A stretch of DNA of 64,000 nucleotides from CAWAND01 sp963797485 (lineage in GTDB: Bacteria > Chloroflexota > Anaerolineae > Anaerolineales > E44-bin32). The DNA lies in the NCBI GenBank assembly GCA_963797485.1, contig CAWCPF010000003.1:434001-498000 (forward strand). Reading direction: 5' to 3'. Below the pieces are notes generated by a model. The model was not told the DNA's origin and made no database searches. It saw only the letters and a list, made by a program, of their open reading frames with translations. The position numbers were made by a program, and so were the translations under genes. Shown in pieces: positions 34,070-43,394 of the stretch; positions within the stretch are counted from its first letter, which is position 1; every line of letters begins with the position of its first letter.

Positions 34070-35932
34070 ATGGGCAGTTCACCCGACATCGACCTCATCC
34101 TGCAGGGCCTCCCCGATAAGCCTGGCTGCTACCTGATGAAGGGTGCGCGCGGCCAGGTTTTGTACGTTGGCAAGGCCATCAACCTGAAGAATCGTGTTCG
34201 GTCGTACTTTCACGCCTCGGCCAACCACACCCGCAAGGTGGCCGAACTGGTGTCCCACATCGAGGATGTCGAATGGATCGTGGTGGGCTCGGAGCTCGAG
34301 GCCCTGATCCTCGAGATGAACCTGATCAAGCGCTACCGCCCCAAATACAACGTCCGTTTGAAGGACGACAAGCGCTATCCGTACATCAAGGTTCACTGGG
34401 GCGATCCGTTTCCCAAAGTCACCATGACCCGGCGTCTGGCGGATGACGGCTCGCGCTATTACGGGCCCTACACCAGCGTGTGGGCGGTTCACCAAACCCT
34501 CGATCTGCTGCGCAAGATCTTTCCGTATCTGACCTGTGACCGGGTGATCACCGGGCAGGACCCGCGCGCCTGCCTGTACTTCGACATCAAGCTGTGCACC
34601 GCCCCGTGCATCGGCGCCATCGATCAGGCGCGCTATCGGGCGATGATCGACGACCTGTGCCGCTTCCTCGAGGGCCACAGTGACGCCATTGTTGATCGCC
34701 TCAAGCGCGAGATGGCGGCGGCATCCGAGGCGCTGGCTTTTGAGCAAGCCGCTGCCCTGCGTGATCAACTGACGGCCATCGAAAGAGTGGTCGAGGGCCA
34801 AAAAGTGGTCTCACAGGAAAAGGTCGATTCGGATGTGATCGCTTTTGCCCGGGACAAGGGCGAAGCCTGTGTGCAGGTCTTCTTCATCCGCGCCGGCAAG
34901 CTCATCGGGCGGGAGTACTTCATCCTGGAGGGGACCGAGCAGGCGGGGGACCCGGAGGTCCTGGGGTTTTTCCTCAAGCAGTTCTACGATGAAGCCCCGC
35001 ACATACCCCAACGCGTGCTGCTGCCGACCGAGGTTGAAGAAGCCCGGATCATTGAAGCGTGGTTATCACAAAAGCGGACCAGCCAGCACAAGGTCCAGCT
35101 TGTGGTGCCGAGGCGCGGCGCCCGGCGTCAATTGGTCAAGATGGCCGCCGAGAACGCCGCCGACACGTTGGCGATGCTTCGCACGCGTTGGGAGACCGAC
35201 CGCAGCCAGCATGTGCAGGCCTTGGCCGAGCTTCAACAGGCGCTCAAGCTCCCCGAACCTCCGATCCGGATCGAGTGCTACGACATCTCGAACCTGCAGG
35301 GCACGGCTGCCGCAGGCTCGATGGTGGTGTTTGAACAGGGTGCGCCCAACAAACGTCTTTACCGCAAGTTCACCATCAAGAGCGTCCAAGGGCAGGATGA
35401 CTTCGCCAGCATGGAAGAGGTGCTGCAAAGGCGGTTCAGGCGATGGGCGATCGCCCACGAGGAGCAGTCCAAGCCCGGTGGCAAGCTCGATCCAGCCTTT
35501 GGACTGCTGCCCGGCTTGCTGATCGTGGACGGGGGCAAGGGCCAGCTGGGCCGGGCGGTGGAGGTGCTCAATGCTTTCGGGCTCTCAGACCGACTGCCCG
35601 TCGCCGGCCTGGCCAAGGGGCACGAAGAGTTATTCTTGCCCGGACAACCCGATCCGCTGATCCTGCCACGCCGATCAGCCGGGCTGTACTTGATTCAACG
35701 CCTGCGCGACGAAGCCCACCGTTTCGCCGTGAGCCACCACCGAACCCAGCGCAAGGCCGCCGGCCTGGCCTCGCAGCTGGACGCCGTTCCGGGGATTGGG
35801 CCGGCGCGCCGGAAGGCGCTGTTGCGCGCCTTTGGAGATATCCAGGGCTTGCGCCAGGCCAAAGCCACTGAGCTGGCCCAGGTGAGAGGCATGAGCCTCG
35901 CGCTGGCTGAGCGGCTCAAGCAGGCCTTGTAA
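34070..35932 (+). CDS. uvrC: UvrABC system protein C
   Basis: Makes the dual incisions in nucleotide excision repair. The 620 residues hold the GIY-YIG nuclease domain (GCYLMKGARGQVLYVGKA, Tyr and Arg of catalysis, residues 18-60), a Cys-containing region CLYFDIKLCTAPC near 168-182 that may bind an iron-sulfur cluster as in other UvrC proteins, the UVR/UvrB-binding helix near 200-235, the RNase H-like 5' nuclease domain with IECYDISNLQG (catalytic Asp) and LLIVDGGKGQL, and C-terminal helix-hairpin-helix LDAVPGIGPARRKALL. Full length. The gene is followed by a receiver protein 12 bases later. Confidence 0.96.
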   Translation: MGSSPDIDLILQGLPDKPGCYLMKGARGQVLYVGKAINLKNRVRSYFHASANHTRKVAELVSHIEDVEWIVVGSELEALILEMNLIKRYRPKYNVRLKDDKRYPYIKVHWGDPFPKVTMTRRLADDGSRYYGPYTSVWAVHQTLDLLRKIFPYLTCDRVITGQDPRACLYFDIKLCTAPCIGAIDQARYRAMIDDLCRFLEGHSDAIVDRLKREMAAASEALAFEQAAALRDQLTAIERVVEGQKVVSQEKVDSDVIAFARDKGEACVQVFFIRAGKLIGREYFILEGTEQAGDPEVLGFFLKQFYDEAPHIPQRVLLPTEVEEARIIEAWLSQKRTSQHKVQLVVPRRGARRQLVKMAAENAADTLAMLRTRWETDRSQHVQALAELQQALKLPEPPIRIECYDISNLQGTAAAGSMVVFEQGAPNKRLYRKFTIKSVQGQDDFASMEEVLQRRFRRWAIAHEEQSKPGGKLDPAFGLLPGLLIVDGGKGQLGRAVEVLNAFGLSDRLPVAGLAKGHEELFLPGQPDPLILPRRSAGLYLIQRLRDEAHRFAVSHHRTQRKAAGLASQLDAVPGIGPARRKALLRAFGDIQGLRQAKATELAQVRGMSLALAERLKQAL

Positions 35933-35944
35933 CAGGAGGATCGG

Positions 35945-36322
35945 GTGCCGCGAGTGTGGATCGTCGACGACGACGACGAAATGAGCCATGCAGTCAAACT
36001 GATGCTGGAGCTGCTTCAGTTTCAGGTTCAAACCTTCCGAGATGCCCGCACGGCCTCCAAACGACTGCTGGCCGGCCAGCGTCCCGATGTGCTCCTGCTG
36101 GATATCAACATGCCCGAGGTCACGGGGATCGACATGCTGGAGTTCGTCCGCATGCGCAGAGAGCTCACCTCGCTTCCGGTGGTCATGCTTTCCTCGGAAA
36201 CCACCGACGTCCAGGTCGACGAGGCGATGTCCCTGGGCGCCAATGGGTACGTGTTCAAGCCGGTGACCCTCGACGAACTCGAAGCTGTGCTCAAGAAGGT
36301 GCTTCCGGCCCCGTCTTCCTAG
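35945..36322 (+). CDS. Stand-alone response-regulator receiver domain
   Basis: A 125-residue CheY-like protein: acidic cluster VDDDDE, phosphoacceptor Asp in VLLLDINMPEVTG near residue 53, Ser in VMLSSETT, Lys in YVFKPVTLDELE. No output domain. GTG 35945 has AGGAGG 6-7 bases upstream. It is co-directional with uvrC, but its kinase is not in the window. Its TAG stop at 36320-36322 shares the palindrome CTAG with the corrected galK stop. Confidence 0.9.
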   Translation: MPRVWIVDDDDEMSHAVKLMLELLQFQVQTFRDARTASKRLLAGQRPDVLLLDINMPEVTGIDMLEFVRMRRELTSLPVVMLSSETTDVQVDEAMSLGANGYVFKPVTLDELEAVLKKVLPAPSS

Positions 36323-37516
36323 GGCCCTTCAGCCGTTTCTGCGATCCACTCCCCGGAGGCGCCCTCTCCGGCCCTGCACACCCGAAATCGAGGCGGTGCG
36401 GCCAGTGGTTTGGGTATACCGCCGGGCGAGTTCCTGGCAGAAAGCCTCGGCCTGGAGGGCATCCACCAGGCTCACCGTCGACCCGCCAAAACCCGCGCCG
36501 GTCAGGCGCGAGCCGAAACAGCCGTCTTGCGATTGTGCGGCCTCCACCATGTGGTCCAACTCGGGTCCTGAGACCTGATACCCATACCTCAGGCTGGCAT
36601 GCGAGGCGTTCATCAAAGCCCCGAAACCGGCCGGATCCCCGCTCTCCAGGCATGCCGCGCCGGCGCGCACGCGCTCGATTTCTTCGACCACGTGCTGGGC
36701 GCGCCTACGGCTGGCCTCGGAAAGCCGGCCCGCGAGGCGTTCAAACTCATCCATCCGGACCTGCCGCAGGCTGTTGATGGACAAGCCCAGGCCGGCCAAC
36801 TCGGCCACCGCCTGGCGGCACTCCCCCACGCGTTGGTTGTAAGCTGAGGCCGACAGGCTACGGCGAACGCCGGTGTCGGCCACGACGACCGAAACGCGTT
36901 CCGGGAGACGAATCCTTCTGGCCGTCAGGTCAGCGAAATCGAGCAGCAGGGCATGGCCACGACGGCCCTCGGCGGACACCCACGGATCCATCAAGCCCGA
37001 GCTCACACCCGCCACGGCGTTCTCGGAGGCTTGACAGACCTGCGCCAGTTCGAGACCCGAGGCGGGTTGATTCAAGAAACCGCTCATGCCGCGGGCGAGA
37101 GCCATTTCAATGGCGGACGAAGAGGATAATCCCGAACCGGACGGCACATCGCAGGCGTAGGCGGCACACAATCCTGTCAACCGCCGGCCGCTACGCGCCC
37201 AGGCCCAGGCCACCCCTGCGGGCAGGCGCGCCCAGGCGGGAAGTCGTGACTGCAGGTCGGCGGGGTCACCCGCCAGAGCCTCCAACGACAGGCTGACGCG
37301 GGCGCCCATATCGACGGCCATCAAGTCGACCACCTGCGCCTGGCCGCCGCCCAGCACGACCCGGGCTTCCAACTCAATCGCCATGGGGAGCGCCAGGCCC
37401 TGGTTGTAGTCGACATGTTCGCCCAGCAGATTGACCCGCCCGGGTGCTCTGGCCGCATAGGCCGGAGGGGCGCCGAACGCAGACGCGAAGGCTGCCGCCA
37501 ATTCGTCGGGGTTCAT
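36319..37516 (-). CDS. galK: Galactokinase, frame broken at about 36382
   Basis: GHMP kinase that phosphorylates galactose with ATP (Leloir pathway). Seen: substrate motif APGRVNLLGEHVDYNQG at residue 24, ATP loop VPSGSGLSSSSAIE near 125, and GAGFGGSTVSL near 345. The long frame ends in a basic non-family tail. Skipping one base at 36382 yields ISVCRAGEGASGEW, close to the family's C-terminal strand, and a stop at 36321-36319. Corrected length is 398. ATG 37516 overlaps the upstream stop as ATGA. No galT or galE is adjacent. A related GHMP sugar kinase cannot be wholly excluded. Confidence 0.86.
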
Positions 37517-39192
37517 GGTGAGTTTTCCGACTCCGTGCCGGTCTCGAGCCAAAGCCCAAGCCGGCTGGCCAGCCGCAAGAACGCGGCGTGGTCGACCTCA
37601 TCCATCAGGAAGGCATGCTCGCCGATCGGGCGCTTCAAGAAGCGCGCCGAGCGCCGGTCAGCGCGCAATCGCTGCTCAGCCTCGGCATCGTTCAGTTCCA
37701 GCACGAAGTGGCGGGACAGCTGGGCATCTGCGCCCTGGCGTTCGTAGCGCCGGAGCGCCTGGTCAAGCCGGGTGGGCATCTTGCCGTCTGCTAGTTTGGT
37801 GAGCAGGGCGCGGACCTGGGCAGCCTTGAGACCTTGTTTGCGGGCGGTGGCCAGCGAACCGCCGGTCAGATGGTAGCGATAGGTATCCCCCTCCAATCCC
37901 TTCCAGACACACATTCGGGCCACCTGGTAGCGCAACCCGGCGTCGGCGGCGCGGGGGACGTGGATGCCGCCATCGGCGCCCAGCTTGGGGCGGCCCTCAG
38001 CCGGTTGAATGTCCAGGTTGGCCTGCTTGCCGACCAGCGCTGGAAACGTCCCACCCAGACGAAAAACCGATGCCGCCGACCCGGTCTGGCCGGCGTCAAG
38101 TTCGACTGCGCCAAGCCAATGCAGAGGACCGGTGATCATGTCGATCAGCAAGCCCCCCTCGACGGTGTCCCAGTGCTCAAAGCCCCGCAGGAAGCGACCG
38201 GAGCGTGAATCCTGCATGTACCAGGCGTCGAAATCACCACCGGGGCGTTGGAAACCCGGGCGGCGCTCCTTGACCGCGGCGACGAACTCGGGGAGATCCC
38301 ACCAGGTTCCGAGGGGCAGGGTCTGAAGCAGGTCGAGCACGGCCAGCCGGCCGGCAAATGGGTCGTTGGGCCAGGGGCGCGTGGCATGGGCCAGACCTGG
38401 AACGTGGGCCAGGTCATTCCAGGTCCGACTGCCGCCCCAGGCTCGCGCCATGGAGGTGATGCCGGCCGATCGCCCGGCATCCAGGAATCCCCGGGCCGCG
38501 TCTGGATCGGGCTGTAGCGGGGGCGATGACAGAATTCCCAGCTCGGCCAACAGGCCCAAGCACAACTCGAGGCTTTGTGGTTGGAACAGGAAACCCGACA
38601 ACCGCTTTCGCCGCTCGGCGTCCATCTCCGGGCCAGGCTCCGGGCGGCGGCGCAAAGCGGCCAGCAGCGTGACGGCATCGTCGAAGATGCGCGATGAGGC
38701 CGGCTGCACTTCGGCCGGCGGACTGGAAGCCGACCCATAGGGCACGGCATCAAACCGCAGCGTCGTCAGGACGTGCGGCAGCACATCGGCGGGGATGAAC
38801 CCGAATTCCTGCAGACCCAGGGGGGTGTCGGCAAAGGCCCGAGCCACCAATCCCCGATACCACAGACTTTCAAGGTCGGAAGCCGGCTGGCGCCAGGGTT
38901 TCTCTCGATCCCGCCGTCCAGGACCGTAACCGCGGACGGACCCGAATCGGCGTTCCACATCGGCCCAGGGCAGACGACCGCCCTCAGAAGCCAGCCCGGC
39001 TAGAGCCAGCCTGGCAGATTCCGGAAAAGAGTGCAGCCCTTCGTCGAGCAGGTTGCCCTCCAGCAGCCTGGCTGCAAGGGCCGCGGCGGCCTCCACGGGT
39101 GGACCCGGCGGCAGGTCGAGACCCCACAGCTCGGCCACCACGCGCAGGTGGCCGAGATCATGGTCTTGAAGGGTTTGACGCAGGTCTTGCAT
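37513..39192 (-). CDS. XPB/Ssl2 helicase-associated-domain-like protein
   Basis: A 559-residue protein with no Walker motifs. The repeated winged-helix-like blocks (for example SARLALAGLASEGGRLPWADVERRF, cited as RLPWADVERRFG, near residue 65) and the C-terminal segment KQGLKAAQVRALLTKLADGKMP, cited in part, followed by ALRRYERQGADAQL, resemble the helicase C-terminal-associated domain (PF13625) found as stand-alone proteins in Actinobacteria and Chloroflexota. Likely a nucleic-acid-binding protein; role unknown. It overlaps galK by four bases. The fold assignment is from memory. Confidence 0.55.
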   Translation of the reverse strand: MQDLRQTLQDHDLGHLRVVAELWGLDLPPGPPVEAAAALAARLLEGNLLDEGLHSFPESARLALAGLASEGGRLPWADVERRFGSVRGYGPGRRDREKPWRQPASDLESLWYRGLVARAFADTPLGLQEFGFIPADVLPHVLTTLRFDAVPYGSASSPPAEVQPASSRIFDDAVTLLAALRRRPEPGPEMDAERRKRLSGFLFQPQSLELCLGLLAELGILSSPPLQPDPDAARGFLDAGRSAGITSMARAWGGSRTWNDLAHVPGLAHATRPWPNDPFAGRLAVLDLLQTLPLGTWWDLPEFVAAVKERRPGFQRPGGDFDAWYMQDSRSGRFLRGFEHWDTVEGGLLIDMITGPLHWLGAVELDAGQTGSAASVFRLGGTFPALVGKQANLDIQPAEGRPKLGADGGIHVPRAADAGLRYQVARMCVWKGLEGDTYRYHLTGGSLATARKQGLKAAQVRALLTKLADGKMPTRLDQALRRYERQGADAQLSRHFVLELNDAEAEQRLRADRRSARFLKRPIGEHAFLMDEVDHAAFLRLASRLGLWLETGTESENSP

Positions 39193-39232
39193 CAGCCAGC
39201 CGGTTGAAATCTGGGCGGGGATGGCACGGCGA

Positions 39233-40144
39233 TCAGGTCAGGAGTCTCAACGCTCCCGGCAGGACCTGAACCTTGAATTGAGTGACCTGGGAGGTGAAAT
39301 CGGCGTAGATCTCACCATCGGTGTGGATCGGGACCGCGGATTCGGAGCTCACTTCGATGTGTTTGAATTGCCCGAGGCGGACCTGGCGAAACCGTCCATG
39401 TGTGCCGCGCATGACCTCGGGGATCAGTCGAAACATCATGGCCCGCGAAACATCGTCGATGATGGCGTAGTTCAGAATGCCGTCATCGGGCACGGCGTCG
39501 GGGGAGGTCAGGAAACCGCCCCCTTCGCGCCGGCCGTTATTCAGGGCCAGCAGCAGGACGGGCTGCTCGAAGCTGTCTGTGTCGGTCGTGATCTTCATCA
39601 TCGGCGCGTTATGGTTGCGAAGAATTGTCTGAATAACGGCCCAGAGGTACATCGGGTAGCCCCGCAGGCGCGTGATCTGATACGAGTAGATGGCCACCGA
39701 GGCGCCGAACCCGACGTTGATGGTGTTGTCCCAATACTCGATGCGCCCCGTGTTGTCGGTGATCATGCCTACATCGATCGGTTTGGGGGTGCCCTCGAAG
39801 GCCCGCAAGACGGCGGCCTCGGGATCCGTGGGCAGCCCGGCGTTGGCGCAGAAATCATTGCCCGAACCGACCGGTATGGCCGCCAGAGCCGGACGCCGTT
39901 CCGGCGGGATGCCCATCAAGCCGTTGACGACCTCGTGCACTGTGCCATCGCCGCCGATCGCGGCGACGACCTCAAATCCCTCGTTGGCGGCCTCGGCGGC
40001 AAGCTTGGTGGCATGCCCCGGATATTGGGTGGCTGCCCATTCACTGCCGCCGTGGCGTTCGATGGCAGCCTGGAAGATGTGCGCCAGATCCCAGGCGTGG
40101 CCGCGATCGGCATGGGCGTTGAAAATGAGCTTGATCCTGGACAT
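39233..40144 (-). CDS. Diacylglycerol kinase family lipid kinase
   Basis: Phosphorylates a lipid hydroxyl with ATP at the membrane face. The 303 residues have the catalytic-domain signature VAAIGGDGTVHEVVNGL near residue 60 (GGDGT nucleotide loop), PVGSGNDFCANAGL near residue 92, and the second lobe with INVGFGASV and HTDGEIY (partly metal ligands in DgkB/YegS). DgkB, YegS or a sphingosine-type kinase are all possible. Its ATG shares one base with the stop of a small upstream ORF (TGATG), suggesting coupling. Confidence 0.9.
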   Translation of the reverse strand: MSRIKLIFNAHADRGHAWDLAHIFQAAIERHGGSEWAATQYPGHATKLAAEAANEGFEVVAAIGGDGTVHEVVNGLMGIPPERRPALAAIPVGSGNDFCANAGLPTDPEAAVLRAFEGTPKPIDVGMITDNTGRIEYWDNTINVGFGASVAIYSYQITRLRGYPMYLWAVIQTILRNHNAPMMKITTDTDSFEQPVLLLALNNGRREGGGFLTSPDAVPDDGILNYAIIDDVSRAMMFRLIPEVMRGTHGRFRQVRLGQFKHIEVSSESAVPIHTDGEIYADFTSQVTQFKVQVLPGALRLLT

Positions 40145-40227
40145 CAGGCTGGGACTTCATGCGGCTTGGAGCCCGCCGCTTGAGCTGGTCCGTGCGTGGC
40201 CGGAAGGCGTGCGGGCGCGGACGTCAT
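40144..40227 (-). CDS. Possible 27-residue leader peptide coupled to the lipid kinase
   Basis: ATG 40227 has GGGAGG about 10 bases upstream and opens a 27-codon Pro/Ala-rich ORF (MTSAPARLPATHG...) whose TGA overlaps the kinase ATG by one base. TATAAT on the minus strand lies at 40316-40311. The context fits translational coupling, but no conservation evidence exists. Confidence 0.35.
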   Translation of the reverse strand: MTSAPARLPATHGPAQAAGSKPHEVPA

Positions 40228-40376
40228 GGTGGATGTCCCTCCCCTGTCGGGTAGCTCGTAAACCGGTGGATGGGCCTCAACCGGTTCGGAGGCGAAGAGG
40301 ATCGAGCGATTATATTCCCTTCGGGCCGGATTGCCGGCTGCCGTGGCGCCAGGACCATTTTTAAGCCAAGCGGTCG

Positions 40377-40405
40377 TTGACACCCAAGGCGCACATGCGT
40401 ACAGT
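40377..40405 (+). promoter_or_regulatory. Consensus promoter of the structured RNA
   Basis: TTGACA, exactly 17 bases, TACAGT. This is one of the strongest sigma-70 matches in the window and no ORF with a ribosome site follows. Confidence 0.7.
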
Positions 40406-40411
40406 ATGAGC

Positions 40412-40605
40412 GAACGGAGCCTCAGGCCACCCAAGGGCTGCACGGCCCCCGCCGGTCATAGGATAGTCCAACTGCCTGCCCCCACGGGGCAGTTGACGTA
40501 AGCGCCGTAGTTGGATGAGCGCCCTTCCCTATGACCTGCAGGCGTGGGTCACCCGGTGAGAGTGGAGAGCCGGCTGTCCATGGGTGTATTGGGGCTCTTT
40601 TTTTA
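40412..40605 (+). ncRNA. Structured RNA gene of about 194 bases, unidentified
   Basis: It starts about 7 bases after TACAGT and ends in GGGGCTC plus seven T. Nested complementarity closes it into one rod: GAGCC 40417-40421 with GGCTC 40593-40597; CACCCA 40428-40433 with TGGGTG 40581-40586; GGTCATAGG 40454-40462 with CCTATGACC 40528-40536; and an apical hairpin AACTGCC/GGCAGTT around 40469-40493. Large internal loops separate the stems. Size and rod-with-bubble shape recall 6S RNA, but I cannot align it. Signature motifs of RNase P, tmRNA and SRP RNA are absent. Confidence 0.6.
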
Positions 40606-40645
40606 TTCCTTGGCGACCCCTACAGGAAACACGCTCCTGGGCAGA

Positions 40646-41274
40646 CTATACAACCGGCGGCACCGGGCTGAGCATGGTCCGAAGTTCGCGCAGGGCCTGT
40701 TCAGATGTTCGGAAGGTGATGGTCCGGATGCCCATCTGGCCGGCCGCGGACACGTTCCTAGGGAAATCGTCCACAAACACCATCTCCCCCGGCTGCACGG
40801 CGCACCGGTCGAGGACCTTGCGGTAGATGGCCTCGTCGGGCTTGGCCAGTCCGACCTCGGCCGAGATCACGATCTCATCGAACGCGTCGGCCAGCTTCCA
40901 TTCGTGAACAATCCGCTGCCGGGCATCTGGCCAGGCGTTGGTGATCAGGGCGGTCTTGCGCGCCGGGCGGAGTACCCGGATGTAAGCCACCAGGTCCGCG
41001 TCGAGCCGATCGCCGCGCCAGAAATCGCGGCGCAGTTCGGCGGCCTGAGCCGGCGACAGGGCCAAACGTCGGGCGACATCATCCCAGACGTCATCTACCT
41101 GGGCGCGACCCAAGGTCGCCTCGCGGCTCACGGGGCCGTCGAACACCAGCGCCGGAAGCGCTCCGGGCTCCAAACCCAAACGCCGTTCCCAGGCTCGCCG
41201 AGGCCGCTGATCCACCGTGCGCACCAGCACGCCCCCGAGATCCCATGCAATGACTTGGATATTCGCCGTCCCAT
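40646..41274 (-). CDS. HAD-superfamily hydrolase, start frame uncertain
   Basis: Phosphatase-like HAD protein of the YihX type. Motif I VIAWDLGGVLV (nucleophile Asp), a four-helix cap, motif II TALITNAW, Lys in GLAKPDEAIYRKV and motif IV MVFVDDFPRN are all present over about 205 residues. No normal start codon lies in frame at the expected place. ATG 41274 (AGGAG just upstream) is in another frame and would need one missing base near 41267; an ACG at 41269 has perfect ribosome-site spacing. The longest in-frame start (GTG 41230) would delete motif I and is rejected. Confidence 0.8.
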
Positions 41275-41305
41275 TCTCTCCTGAGCCGAATCGCCGAGGC
41301 CGATT

Positions 41306-42313
41306 TCAGGCCTGGAAGGACTTGCGATAGGCGGTCGAGGTCCAACTCGTCTGGTACCCCAAGGACTCGTACAGCCCGAGCGCACCGCTCAAGTTCTCGG
41401 AATCGACGTTCAGAGCCGCCTCGGTCATCCCCGCCTCAGCCAACGCCTTGAGGCTCAAGGCGATCAGAGCTCGCGCCAATCCCCGGCGGCGCCACGGCCG
41501 GCGAACGGAGATGTCCTCTGTGTAGCCTCGTGCCCGATGGTAGCGTTCGTTGTATGGTCCGTCAATGAAACTGAGCACCATGCCGGCCACCTGGTCGCCG
41601 TCCCAAGCAACCTTCCACTGATCCGGCTGGAATTCCGTGCTGCGGAGCCAGTGCTGGTAGTCTGCCTCGTTTCCGGGGCGGTGCCCCCAGTGATCCCTGA
41701 AAGCCTCATCCTTGGCGTCGAAGATGGCCCGAAGATGCTCAGCCTGGACCGGCTTCACTTCCAGTCCGGGAGGCAGCGGCAGGTCGGGGATGGACTCCAG
41801 CGTGGGGCGGACCATGCGGAAGAAGTGACGGGCTGGCTGGAAGCCCTCAGCCTTGAGGAGGGCGATCAGCTCGCGCTCGCTGTCGCCAGCGCCGGCGTGC
41901 AGGATCTTGGGTTCGACCCCGGGGTGCCCGGACGCCAGGACAGTGAGGCGCTCGATGAGGGCGCGGAACAGGGCCTCCGGCAGGCCGGAGGCTCGATACT
42001 CCGGCAGCACATACACATCGGCGCGGTACACCCGGCTCCCCTCAAACTCATCGCTCCAGGTGGCATCGCCATAGGCGACGACCTGCCCATCGACCTCCCC
42101 CAGCAGCGCGTCTTGGGTCCGGTCGATATGGGGCCAGTGTTCGAGGAAGTTGCGCACATCCTCCACATCACGAACGATATCGAGCCCGTCGCTCGCCAAT
42201 GAGCGGTTGATGACGTCGGTGATAGCCTCATACTCCGCTTCGTGCGCCCACGGCCGGATGACGAACTCGGATTCCGGCGTTCGGTTTGGACTCAAGTTAT
42301 GGGCGGTGGTCAT
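41306..42313 (-). CDS. Tandem GNAT acetyltransferase (mycothiol-synthase-like layout)
   Basis: A 335-residue protein with two GNAT domains. The first (residues 18-165) is degenerate; the second (about 175-335) has the acetyl-CoA motif A RRPWRRRGLARALI and a C-terminal LGYQTSWTSTAYRK. This tandem layout resembles MshD, but mycothiol is not known from this lineage, so the acceptor is open. ATG 42313 has AAGGAG 7 bases upstream; it overlaps the preceding methyltransferase gene by 17 bases. Confidence 0.8.
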   Translation of the reverse strand: MTTAHNLSPNRTPESEFVIRPWAHEAEYEAITDVINRSLASDGLDIVRDVEDVRNFLEHWPHIDRTQDALLGEVDGQVVAYGDATWSDEFEGSRVYRADVYVLPEYRASGLPEALFRALIERLTVLASGHPGVEPKILHAGAGDSERELIALLKAEGFQPARHFFRMVRPTLESIPDLPLPPGLEVKPVQAEHLRAIFDAKDEAFRDHWGHRPGNEADYQHWLRSTEFQPDQWKVAWDGDQVAGMVLSFIDGPYNERYHRARGYTEDISVRRPWRRRGLARALIALSLKALAEAGMTEAALNVDSENLSGALGLYESLGYQTSWTSTAYRKSFQA

Positions 42314-43182
42314 GATCAACTCCTTCATGTTTCCGATGGGCAGAGAACCTATGGACCTGGCCATCCGGGACGGCGTTGGGGGGTACCGATGGGCAGGCGG
42401 TGAACACCATTCCGGCGGGCGACGGGCCCCAATCGGGCCTCCCAGCCTCCGGCCGTGTCCCAGAAACCTGGATCTTGGTGAATCCCGCCCAAGCGAGCAT
42501 CTGGGTCATTTCGCCCCGCGAGTACCAGCGTTGCCGGACCGATCGGTAGGTCGTTCGAATCAGGCGATCTCCTTCGAACAACCGGTAGATGTGTTGTTCG
42601 GCGTACGTTTGGTCGACCAGATCGAGGCTGAGCAGACGTCGTTCAGCCAGCAGAGTCTCGGATCGAGTAGGTTTGGACTCGACTGGCGGCTCGGACGCGC
42701 CGGGCTGCCAGGCCGGTGGGGCGTTCAGGTCAAACGACAGAGCCCCGTCCGGCCGGAGATGGCGGAGGAAGGCCGAGAGCGCCTCAAGGACCTGGGCGCG
42801 GTCCAGCAGGCGCGTCAGACCAGATTGCGGGACCAGGATGGTTCCATAGACGCGCGCCAGATCGAGATCCCCGGCTGACACGGCGAACAGGTTGAGATGA
42901 AGGCCCCGTTCCAGGGCGGCCTGGACCAGGCGCGCTCGCGCACCCGCAAGAGTCTTCAACAATGTCCACCTCCTTGCCGGCCGACGCCAGCGCTCCGATC
43001 AGCTCCAGGTCGGAGGCGCCGATCACAAGCACTGGATCGCCGTAGCGTGCCACCTGGCCCAGAAAATAGTCGCGGACAGTATGGCCCTGGTCCTGCGGAC
43101 CGGGCTGCAAGCGCGCGTGCATCTCTTCCAGGCTCGGCTGGCGGCCGATTTCGGATGAAGCCATCAGTTGCGGACTTGCCAT
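42297..43182 (-). CDS. SAM-dependent methyltransferase-like protein, frame broken at about 42954
   Basis: The first frame (ATG 43182, GGAGGAGG upstream) gives VLVIGASDLELIGALASAG and KEVDIVE, a glycine-poor motif I region. The second frame gives LAGARARLVQAALERGL, RVYGTILVPQSGL, DGALSFDLNAPPAW and a beta-rich C-terminal half (YRSVRQRWYSRGEMTQML, cited in part). Skipping one base at 42954 joins them into 294 residues. Motif I lacks the usual GxGxG, so SAM binding is uncertain. It is upstream of the GNAT gene with overlapping ends. Confidence 0.72.
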
Positions 43183-43291
43183 TTCGACATCCTCCTCCGT
43201 CTCCGTCCGGCTGGCCCAGGACCAGCCAGTCGCGGACCGAGGCGGGAGGGTCTGGCTGTGGATTTGCCCCTTCCGGCCTGTTGAAGATACA

Positions 43292-43319
43292 ACGAGGCCG
43301 CGGACTCCCGCGGCCTCGT
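43292..43319 (-). terminator. Second hairpin of a tandem pair
   Basis: A perfect 12-bp stem ACGAGGCCGCGG/CCGCGGCCTCGT with loop ACTC. On the minus strand it is followed by TGTATCTT. Confidence 0.6.
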
Positions 43320-43340
43320 GTTGGTTAGAGGGCCTGAATG

Positions 43341-43372
43341 AAAAACCGCGGGCGCCAGGAGCCGCCCGCGGT
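43341..43372 (-). terminator. Rho-independent terminator after small ORF
   Basis: A 10-bp stem (ACCGCGGGCG/CGCCCGCGGT) with an 8-base loop and TTTTT on the minus strand. It lies 22 bases after the stop of the 26-residue ORF and before the methyltransferase gene, so it could be either an attenuator or the end of the hom transcript. Confidence 0.7.
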
Positions 43373-43394
43373 GATGATTCAAATCACCAGTAAA

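Noticed and set aside
40412..40605. RNase P RNA, tmRNA or SRP RNA
   Set aside because: Conserved core words of these RNAs are not present.
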